Of a stretch of 29,710 bases of DNA, positions 25,376 through 29,710 are shown in pieces. The notes under the pieces are model-generated. The model was not told the origin of the DNA. It searched no databases and was given only the letters and a program-made list of their open reading frames with translations. The translations under genes and the position numbers were made by a program. Source of the stretch: JAKAQB01 sp035702855. Lineage in GTDB: Bacteria; Actinomycetota; Acidimicrobiia; Acidimicrobiales; Palsa-688. Each line of letters begins with the position of its first letter. Position 1 is the first letter of the stretch. The DNA lies in assembly GCA_035702855.1 (NCBI GenBank), contig DASSZM010000238.1, positions 1 to 29,710 on the forward strand, in the 5' to 3' direction.

Positions 25376-25407
25376 CGCTGGCCGCCGGGCCTCACCGCGC
25401 GGTTCAT
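25372..25407 (-). CDS. Possible 11-codon leader peptide coupled to the metalloprotease gene
   Basis: ATG at 25407 opens a short frame encoding MNRAVRPGGQR. Its TGA overlaps the GTG start of the metalloprotease gene as GTGA (25375-25372). A TAGGGT element lies 6 nt before the ATG, so transcription would begin on this ATG. The main GTG has no Shine-Dalgarno sequence, so translation of the leader ORF and re-initiation at the overlap would explain how it is read. That the peptide is made is inference. Confidence 0.45.
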   Translation of the reverse strand: MNRAVRPGGQR

Positions 25408-25413
25408 CCGTTC

Positions 25414-25419
25414 ACCCTA
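25414..25419 (-). promoter_or_regulatory. Candidate -10 element for the metalloprotease operon
   Basis: TAGGGT on the - strand followed by 6 nt and the ATG of the 11-codon leader ORF, the same spacing as at radA, folP and sigR. It may drive the metalloprotease, response-regulator and tilS genes. Confidence 0.5.
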
Positions 25420-25456
25420 GCGCCGCCGCGCCGGAGCGCCCCGGCCGCCGTCGGGG

Positions 25457-25648
25457 TCAGGCGATCTTCTTGCCGCGCGTGCGCGGCACCGCCATGGGCT
25501 CGTGCTGGAAGCAGTACTTCCCGTTGTTGTAGATCGACAGCCGGGTCTGGCAGCCCGGCTCCCGGCAAACGCGGTCCTTGGCGTAGGCCTTGGACGGGCG
25601 CTCGCTGCCTTGGAGCGTGTAGCCCCCGAGGGAAGGTCGGTCGCTCAT
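25457..25648 (-). CDS. 63-residue zinc-finger-like protein
   Basis: A small protein with a Cys/His cluster: C-REPG-C-(14 residues, including the conserved-looking YNNGKY)-C-FQ-H (Cys28, Cys33, Cys46, His49 approximately), flanked by a basic C-terminus ending RTRGKKIA. The layout suggests one zinc ion in a small ribbon. I do not recognise a named family. The ATG has a GGGAG ribosome-binding site about 4 nt upstream and a TACACT element further up, so the gene looks genuine and well translated. It follows the SigR anti-sigma gene in the same direction after about 43 bp. A link to the thiol-stress regulon is only suggested by position and the cysteine cluster. Confidence 0.7.
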   Translation of the reverse strand: MSDRPSLGGYTLQGSERPSKAYAKDRVCREPGCQTRLSIYNNGKYCFQHEPMAVPRTRGKKIA

Positions 25649-25675
25649 AATCTCCCACTAAGTTGCGCTGAAAGC

Positions 25676-25681
25676 AGTGTA
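25676..25681 (-). promoter_or_regulatory. Candidate -10 element for the 63-residue zinc-finger-like gene
   Basis: TACACT on the - strand would start a message near 25669, giving a leader of about 20 nt with the GGGAG ribosome-binding site. The same hexamer is proposed for clpC. No -35 is clear. Confidence 0.4.
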
Positions 25682-25691
25682 CTGGTACCCG

Positions 25692-25994
25692 TCAGGGCTC
25701 CGGCCGGAGCGTCCGGGACGCCTCGGCCAGCGCGTCGGCCACCCGGTTGCGGAGGCTCTCGGGGACCGATTCCCGACATCGCTGGGCGACCACCACCTTG
25801 AGCTCCGCCTCGAAGTCGAATGCCTCCAGGCACGGCGAGCAGCGCTCGAGGTGGTGGTGGATCGTCCGCCGGCGCTCGTCGTCGAGCTCGCCGTCGAGGT
25901 AGCGGTAGAGCGCATCCAGCGCATCCCGGCAATCCCGCTTGGCCGCTCGGTCCGTCGCGCCGCCGGCTCCGGGGTTGTGGTCGTGCTCATCCAT
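25692..25994 (-). CDS. Zinc anti-sigma factor, RsrA/RshA-like
   Basis: A 100-residue protein with the zinc-binding anti-sigma signature: Cys in RDCRDALDALYRYLDGELDDERR, then HHHLERCSPC (H-x3-C-x2-C). In RsrA and RshA these residues hold zinc in the reduced state and form a disulphide on oxidation, releasing the sigma factor. A further Cys is in VAQRCRESVPE. The C-terminal helix ESLRNRVADALAEASRTL is usual. It is encoded 58 bp after the SigR-like gene, the standard arrangement, so this sigma factor is its likely partner. Its action is cytosolic. The ATG at 25994 is the natural start. Confidence 0.88.
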   Translation of the reverse strand: MDEHDHNPGAGGATDRAAKRDCRDALDALYRYLDGELDDERRRTIHHHLERCSPCLEAFDFEAELKVVVAQRCRESVPESLRNRVADALAEASRTLRPEP

Positions 25995-26052
25995 GGCTGC
26001 CTGTCACCTACCCGACGTCCGATGGTGCATCCCCAGCCGACATCCGGTTGGG

Positions 26053-26634
26053 CTACGCAGGTGCGTCGACGGTGGCCTCGACCAGCCCTCGGCGCACACC
26101 CAGGTCGTGCAACGCCTTCTGCAAGGCCTTTCTTCCGCGATGCAGCCGACTCATCACCGTCCCGATCGGCACGTCCAGGATCTCGGCGATTTCCTTGTAC
26201 GAGAACCCCTCGACGTCGGCGAGGAGCACGGCCATGCGGAACTGCTCGGGCAGCGACTCGACCGCGGCCTTCACGTCCCCGTCGGTGAAGTGCTCGAGGA
26301 CCTCCTCCTCGGCGCTCCGGCTCGCCGAGACCGCCTCGAGGCCGCCCAGGCGCCGGTACAGGTAGAGGTCCTCGACCTCGTCCAGCTCGGTCTGCTCGGG
26401 CCGGCGCTTGCGGGACCGGTAGCTGTTGATGAAGGTGTTGGTCAGGATCTTGTAGAGCCAGGCCTTGAGGTTGGTGCCCTCCTGGAACCCGCCGAAGGCC
26501 CGGTAGGCCTTGAGGTAGGTCTCCTGCACCAGGTCCTCGGCGTCGCTCGGGTTGCGGGTCATCCGGAGGGCGGCCGTGTACAGGGAGCCCATGTACGGCA
26601 TCGCCTGGTCGGCGAAGGTCTCCTGCTCGGCCAT
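26053..26634 (-). CDS. sigR: ECF RNA polymerase sigma factor, SigR/SigH-like
   Basis: A 193-residue group IV sigma factor. Region 2 is in YTAALRMTRNPSDAEDLVQETYLKAYRAFGGFQEGTNLKAWLYKILTNTFINSYR; region 4 is in VKAAVESLPEQFRMAVLLADVEGFSYKEIAEILDVPIGTVMSRLHRGRKAL. The sequence and the adjacent zinc anti-sigma gene match the actinobacterial thiol-oxidative stress pair SigR/RsrA (SigH/RshA). A TAGGGT element 6 nt before the ATG suggests a leaderless housekeeping promoter. Further upstream CGAAT and GTC (26686-26682 and 26662-26660), 19 nt apart, weakly resemble the SigR consensus GGAAT-N18-19-GTT and could allow autoregulation. It is divergent from gpsA. Confidence 0.9.
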   Translation of the reverse strand: MAEQETFADQAMPYMGSLYTAALRMTRNPSDAEDLVQETYLKAYRAFGGFQEGTNLKAWLYKILTNTFINSYRSRKRRPEQTELDEVEDLYLYRRLGGLEAVSASRSAEEEVLEHFTDGDVKAAVESLPEQFRMAVLLADVEGFSYKEIAEILDVPIGTVMSRLHRGRKALQKALHDLGVRRGLVEATVDAPA

Positions 26635-26640
26635 GCCGGA

Positions 26641-26646
26641 ACCCTA
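26641..26646 (-). promoter_or_regulatory. Candidate -10 element of a leaderless promoter for sigR
   Basis: TAGGGT on the - strand, 6 nt before the ATG of the SigR-like gene, with no ribosome-binding site in between. The spacing is identical to that at radA and folP. Confidence 0.5.
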
Positions 26647-26763
26647 CCCACCTGCCTGTGACCGCACCTCGACGGGGCAGGATTCGAAGGTGGCCTTCAC
26701 CTCCCGTCCACCCGCCGGTCACCACGAGGGCCCCTGGGGATCGCTCAGGGGGCGGGGGGACGC

Positions 26764-27753
26764 ATGAACGTCACCGTGCTCGGGGCGGGGTCGTGGGGCA
26801 CGACGATGGCGTCGCTCGCCGCCACGCGCAATCCCACCCTGCTGTGGGCCCGGCGCGCGGAGACCGCCGACGAGGTCACGAGCCGTCACACCAACGAGCG
26901 GTACCTGCCGGGCTTCCCCCTGACGCGCCATCTGCGGGCGACGGTCGACCTCGACGAGGCCTGTGCCGGCGCCGACGTGCTCGTCGTGGCCGTGCCCTCG
27001 GCCAACTTCCGCGCCGTGCTCGCCGAGGCCGCGCCCTCCGTCCGGCCCTGGGTGCCGGTGGTGAGGCTCACCAAGGGCCTCGAGCGCGGCAGCCTCCTGC
27101 GGATGACCCAGGTGGTCGAGGAGCTGCTGCCCGGTCACCCCGTCGCCGCCCTGACCGGCCCCAACCTCGCCCGCGAGATCATGGCCGGCCAGGCGGCCGC
27201 CAGCGTCCTGGCCACCAAGGACCCGGGGGTGGCCGCCGCCCTGCAGGCCGTGCTCACCCATCGGATGTTCCGGGTGTACCGCAACCACGACGTGGTCGGC
27301 TGCGAGGTCGGTGGCGCCCTGAAGAACGTGATCGCCATCGCCGCCGGCATCGCCGAGGGCCTCGGCGTGGGCGACAACACCCGGGCGGCGGTCATCACCC
27401 GGGGCCTGGCCGAGCTCACCCGCCTCGGGGTCGCCATGGGCGCCCAGCCGCAGACCCTGGCGGGCCTGGCCGGGATGGGCGACCTCATCGCCACCTGCAT
27501 GAGCCCGCTGTCGCGCAACCGCTCGGTGGGCGAGCAGCTCGGCCGGGGCCGGCGCCTGCCCGACATCCTGGCCGAGATGCACATGGTCGCCGAGGGCGTC
27601 GGCACCGCCGGGCTGGTGCTGGAGCTCGCCGACCGGTGGGGCGTCGAGCTGCCGATCTGCAGAGAGATCGACCGGGTCGTGCGCGGTGACGCCAGCCCGC
27701 TCGAGGCCTACCGGGGCCTGGTCGCACCGGGCCACGAGGCCGACCCCGGCTGA
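26764..27753 (+). CDS. gpsA: Glycerol-3-phosphate dehydrogenase [NAD(P)+]
   Basis: A 329-residue enzyme reducing dihydroxyacetone phosphate to sn-glycerol 3-phosphate for phospholipid synthesis. It has the N-terminal nucleotide motif VTVLGAGSWGTTMASLAA, VRLTKGLERGSLLRM, VAALTGPNLAREIMAGQ, and the catalytic-Lys segment CEVGGALKNVIAIAAGIAEGLGVGDNTRAAVITRGLAEL. LAGLAGMGDLIATCMSPLSRNRSVGEQLGRG is also diagnostic. The ATG follows a G-rich purine run that may serve as ribosome-binding site. The gene is divergent from sigR, with 129 bp between; I see no TANNNT element on the + strand there. A glycerophosphodiesterase gene follows after 33 bp, consistent with glycerol phosphate metabolism. Confidence 0.95.
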   Translation: MNVTVLGAGSWGTTMASLAATRNPTLLWARRAETADEVTSRHTNERYLPGFPLTRHLRATVDLDEACAGADVLVVAVPSANFRAVLAEAAPSVRPWVPVVRLTKGLERGSLLRMTQVVEELLPGHPVAALTGPNLAREIMAGQAAASVLATKDPGVAAALQAVLTHRMFRVYRNHDVVGCEVGGALKNVIAIAAGIAEGLGVGDNTRAAVITRGLAELTRLGVAMGAQPQTLAGLAGMGDLIATCMSPLSRNRSVGEQLGRGRRLPDILAEMHMVAEGVGTAGLVLELADRWGVELPICREIDRVVRGDASPLEAYRGLVAPGHEADPG

Positions 27754-27772
27754 GCGGGGTCGGTCGCCCGGG

Positions 27773-27778
27773 TACGGT
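27773..27778 (+). promoter_or_regulatory. Candidate -10 element for the glycerophosphodiester phosphodiesterase gene
   Basis: TACGGT lies 8 nt before the GTG start at 27787, in the 33-bp gap after gpsA. No Shine-Dalgarno sequence is present, which fits a leaderless message. Confidence 0.4.
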
Positions 27779-27786
27779 CCCCGGCC

Positions 27787-28578
27787 GTGAGCCGCTTCCC
27801 CGTGCTCGACCACCCCGGCCCTCTCCCGATCGCCCACCGTGGCGGATCGACCGAGGCCCCGGAGAACACCGTCGCCGCCTTCGAGCACGCCCGGCGGCTG
27901 GGCTACGACTACGTCGAGACCGACGTGCACCTCTCCGCCGACGGCGTGGTGGTCGTCATCCACGACCCCGTCCTCGACCGCGTCGCCGACCGCCCCGGTT
28001 CGGTCCACGACCTGCCCTGGCCCGAGCTCCGCCAGGCGCGGCTGGGAGGCACCGAGGGGATCCCCCGCCTCGACGAGGTGCTCGCCGCCTGGCCCGGGAT
28101 GCGGTGGAACATCGACGCCAAGCACGACGCCGTGGTCGCCCCCCTCCTGGAGGTCGTCCGGCGGGCCGGCGCCCTGGACCGGGTCTGCATCACCGCCTTC
28201 TCCGACCGGCGGATCGCCCTCGCCCGCCGCCTGGGGGGCCCGGCGCTGTGCACCAGCACCGGGCCGGCGGCCACGACCGCCCTGCGGGTGGCGTCGCTCG
28301 TCCCCGGTTCACCTCCCCTCGGCGGCGGCCCCCGCCGGGTCGCCTGGGGCCCCGCCGGGGCGGTCCAGGTGCCGCTGCGCTGGGGAACCGTGCCGGTCGT
28401 CGACCGCCGGCTGGTGACCGTCGCCCACCGCTCCGGGCTGGCCGTCCACGTCTGGACCGTCGACGACGAGGCCGAGATGGACCGGCTGCTCGACCTCGGC
28501 GTCGACGGCATCATGACCGACCGCCCGACGCTGCTGCGTGACGTCCTCCGGCGCCGGGGGCAATGGTTCGAGAGATAA
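27787..28578 (+). CDS. Glycerophosphodiester phosphodiesterase family protein
   Basis: A 263-residue TIM-barrel phosphodiesterase that releases glycerol 3-phosphate from glycerophosphodiesters. The catalytic and metal residues are in PIAHRGGSTEAPENTVAAF (His, Arg, Glu) and YVETDVHLSADGVVVVIHDPVLDR (Glu, Asp, His). The C-terminal HVWTVDDEAEMDRLLDLGVDGIMTDRP is typical. No signal peptide is seen, so a cytosolic role in recycling head groups is likely. The GTG start is supported by TACGGT 8 nt upstream. Its TAA stop falls inside the first operator of the next gene. It could share a function with gpsA in supplying glycerol 3-phosphate. Confidence 0.92.
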   Translation: MSRFPVLDHPGPLPIAHRGGSTEAPENTVAAFEHARRLGYDYVETDVHLSADGVVVVIHDPVLDRVADRPGSVHDLPWPELRQARLGGTEGIPRLDEVLAAWPGMRWNIDAKHDAVVAPLLEVVRRAGALDRVCITAFSDRRIALARRLGGPALCTSTGPAATTALRVASLVPGSPPLGGGPRRVAWGPAGAVQVPLRWGTVPVVDRRLVTVAHRSGLAVHVWTVDDEAEMDRLLDLGVDGIMTDRPTLLRDVLRRRGQWFER

Positions 28579-28585
28579 CTCTCGA
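28568..28585. promoter_or_regulatory. Operator 1 of the ArsR-like gene: perfect 18-bp palindrome
   Basis: TCGAGAG and CTCTCGA, 7-bp arms, flank ATAA. It overlaps the start of the -35 hexamer of the arsR-like promoter and the TAA stop of the phosphodiesterase gene. Arm sequence and spacing repeat in operator 2. Confidence 0.7.
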
Positions 28586-28610
28586 CACCGAACTCTCAAG
28601 AGGTTACTCT
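28582..28610 (+). promoter_or_regulatory. Promoter of the ArsR-like gene
   Basis: TCGACA (28582-28587) and TACTCT (28605-28610) are separated by 17 bp, matching TTGACA at five of six positions and TANNNT fully. The GTG start at 28619 follows the -10 after 8 nt, so the message is probably leaderless. Both hexamers lie within or at the edge of the two palindromes. Confidence 0.6.
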
Positions 28611-28613
28611 CGA
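28596..28613. promoter_or_regulatory. Operator 2 of the ArsR-like gene: 18-bp imperfect palindrome
   Basis: TCAAGAG and CTCTCGA flank GTTA. The arms differ from operator 1 by one base. It covers the -10 element and ends 5 nt before the start codon. The centres of the two operators are 28 bp apart. A further half-site CTCTC lies at 28593-28597. Confidence 0.65.
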
Positions 28614-28618
28614 TTCTG

Positions 28619-29293
28619 GTGGAGACCCGGGAGATCCGCGACGCCGCCAGCCTGCGGGCCCTGGCACACCCGGTCCGCCTCGCCCTCGTCGAGACCCTCG
28701 TCCTCCACGGCCCCCAGACCGCCACCCAGGCCGGCGAGCACATCGGGGAGTCGCCCACCACCTGCTCCTGGCACCTCCGCCAGCTCGCCCGCTACGGCTT
28801 CGTCGAGGAGACCGGCACCGGCAAGGGGCGGGCCCGACCGTGGCGGCTCACGGCCACGAGCATGGACATCGCCGGCGGCGGGGACGCCGACAGCGAGCCG
28901 GCCGCCACCGCCCTGATCGGCCTCGTCCGCGAGCGGGCCTTCGAACGGCACCGGCAGTGGCAGGAGGTGCGGGGGCGCTCCCCCGAGCGCTGGCGGAAGG
29001 CGGCCGGCGAGAGCCAGCTGCTCCTGTGGGTCACCGTCGAGGAGCTCGAGGAGGTGCAGGCCATGCTGCTCGCCGTCCAGGAGCGCTACGCCGGGCGGCT
29101 GCAGGACCCGGCCTCCCGACCGGCCGGCGCCCTCCCGGTCGAGGTGCTCGTGCTCGCCCACCACGGCGGCCCCGTCCTGCTCGCCACCGTCCTCGCCGCC
29201 TACGGCGTGCCCCGCACCGCCCCCGTCGCCGTCGGCGGGGCCGCCCCAGGCGGCGGTGCTCGTCCCGATCGCCGTCGTCCTCGGCGCCGGTGA
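28619..29293 (+). CDS. ArsR-like winged-helix regulator with an aberrant C-terminus
   Basis: A 224-residue frame. Residues 1 to about 182 match the regulators that accompany MFS exporters: IRDAASLRALAHPVRLALVETL, TATQAGEHIGESPTTCSWHLRQLARYGFVEE (the HTH), GRARPWRLT, and the C-terminal effector region ending near GALPVEVLVLAHH. After that the frame runs into GGPVLLATVLAAYG and an Arg-rich tail, which look like remains of an MFS gene partly read out of frame. The original stop has probably been lost. The GTG start is chosen from the promoter and operator positions; the earlier frame start at 28538 lies inside the preceding gene. The HTH part is intact, so DNA binding and autoregulation may persist. 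Confidence 0.75.
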   Translation: METREIRDAASLRALAHPVRLALVETLVLHGPQTATQAGEHIGESPTTCSWHLRQLARYGFVEETGTGKGRARPWRLTATSMDIAGGGDADSEPAATALIGLVRERAFERHRQWQEVRGRSPERWRKAAGESQLLLWVTVEELEEVQAMLLAVQERYAGRLQDPASRPAGALPVEVLVLAHHGGPVLLATVLAAYGVPRTAPVAVGGAAPGGGARPDRRRPRRR

Positions 29294-29531
29294 GGGGCTG
29301 TTCCTGCCGGCGTCGCTCGCGGTCATCCCCCGTCTCCTGCCCGAGGCGGACCTGCAGGCCGGTAACGCCCTCGGCTCGGCCGGCACCCAACTGGCCACGC
29401 TCGTCGGCCCGGCCGTCGGCGGCGTCGTCGTGGCGCTGGCAGGGCCGGCGGTGGCGTTCGTGGCCGACGGGGCGTCGTTCGTCGTCTCGGCGGTGAGCCT
29501 GGCCGACGTCCGCCGGGCGCAACGTGCGGTC
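29247..29531 (+). pseudogene. Internal fragment of an MFS exporter gene
   Basis: In the frame starting at 29247 the translation reads QAAVLVPIAVVLGAGEGLFLPASLAVIP, then LLPEADLQAGNALGSAGTQLATLVGPAVGGVVVALAGPAVAFVADGASFVVSAVSL and DVRRAQRA. This is the middle of an EntS-type MFS transporter (the P-A-x-x-A-x-I-P loop, the L-x-x-GNAL motif and VGPAxGG). No start codon region, first helices or second half of the transporter is present. After about 29531 the frame becomes an Ala/Pro/Asp low-complexity tail and runs on without a stop. The preceding bases (about 29159-29246) may encode a further piece in the ArsR frame, implying a frameshift or deletion junction. Confidence 0.7.
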
Positions 29532-29603
29532 GCCGCCGTCGCCCCCGACGCCAGCCGCGATGCCGTCGCCCCCGACGCCCCGGCAGCCCGGGCCCAGCCG
29601 GGT

Positions 29604-29626
29604 GGGGCGGGGCCTTTCCCCTCCCC
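29604..29626. terminator. Hairpin between the MFS remnant and the acyl-CoA synthetase gene
   Basis: GGGGCGGGG (29604-29612) and CCCCTCCCC (29618-29626) pair except at the centre, around a CCTTT loop. It lies just beyond the stop of the minus-strand gene at 29632 and can end transcription from either side. Confidence 0.5.
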
Positions 29627-29631
29627 CGCTG

Positions 29632-29710
29632 TCAGGCCCCGAAGGCGGTGCGCAGCTCCCGCTTCAACACCTTGCCGGCGGCGTTGCGCGGCAGCGGCTC
29701 GCTCACGACC
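29632..29710 (-). CDS. Acyl-CoA synthetase / AMP-dependent ligase, C-terminal end (partial)
   Basis: The last 25 codons and TGA of a gene that continues beyond the window. The translation VVSEPLPRNAAGKVLKREL followed by RTAFGA contains the A10 motif of adenylate-forming enzymes (P-R-N-x-x-G-K), whose Lys contacts the adenylate. The family includes fatty acyl-, acetyl- and aryl-CoA ligases; the substrate cannot be told from the end alone. No other reading of this stretch gives a family motif. Confidence 0.85.
   Translation of the reverse strand, partial: VVSEPLPRNAAGKVLKRELRTAFGA

Noticed and set aside
29496..29710. Continuation of the MFS protein to the right end of the window
   Set aside because: After DVRRAQRA the frame becomes Ala/Pro/Asp low-complexity, with no further membrane helix, and then crosses a terminator and a minus-strand acyl-CoA synthetase gene.

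Overview
The window is very GC-rich, gene-dense bacterial DNA with many 4-bp start/stop overlaps (GTGA, ATGA, CTGA). The gene content points to an actinobacterium: a CarD-type RNA polymerase regulator, DisA and RadA side by side, a SigR/SigH-like sigma factor followed by a small zinc anti-sigma factor, a DUF2342-type metalloprotease and a ClpC with an actinobacterial N-terminus. A member of the class Acidimicrobiia is my best guess from gene order, but that is inference. No rRNA, tRNA, CRISPR array, insertion sequence or prophage was seen. No stretch longer than 300 bases lacks a gene.

Layout. 54-3225 (+) is an aldo/keto reductase, UDP-glucose 6-dehydrogenase and UDP-glucuronate decarboxylase cluster that should make UDP-xylose. 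It converges on a small membrane protein gene. 3735-6976 (-) is carD-ispD-ispF-rlmB-histidine phosphatase, all with 4-bp overlaps. Divergent from carD is a Crp/Fnr regulator (7091-7750, +). 7828-10405 (-) is radA-disA. 10596-11546 (+) is a membrane-anchored or secreted trypsin-like protease, convergent with clpC (11670-14159, -). Divergent from clpC is a polyprenyl diphosphate synthase (14372-15364, +), which ends at a strong bidirectional hairpin shared with lysS.

15428-25375 (-) is a long co-directional vitamin and nucleotide block. In order of transcription it reads DUF2342 metalloprotease, response regulator, tilS, hpt, folE, folP, a phosphatase-fold protein, folB, folK, panC, coaX, lysS. 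It carries folate synthesis (FolE, FolP, FolB, FolK) and the pantothenate and CoA steps (PanC, CoaX). 25457-26634 (-) holds sigR, its anti-sigma factor and a 63-residue zinc-finger-like protein. gpsA and a glycerophosphodiester phosphodiesterase follow on the + strand. The window ends with an ArsR-like regulator with paired operators, a broken MFS transporter fragment, and the 3' end of an acyl-CoA synthetase gene on the - strand.

The most interesting points are these. (1) The protein between folP and folB has a dual-specificity phosphatase layout, but the catalytic Cys of the HC-X5-R loop is Gln. (2) The response regulator carries a 381-bp in-frame tandem duplication (five mismatches by eye) that gives it a second receiver lacking its first strand. 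(3) Many gene starts have a TANNNT -10 element 5-9 nt before the start codon, suggesting widespread leaderless transcription. One of these would begin at an 11-codon leader ORF whose stop overlaps the metalloprotease start. (4) ispD has no ATG/GTG/TTG start and appears to start at CTG. (5) Two palindromes cover the -35 and -10 of the arsR-like gene, whose MFS partner is decayed.
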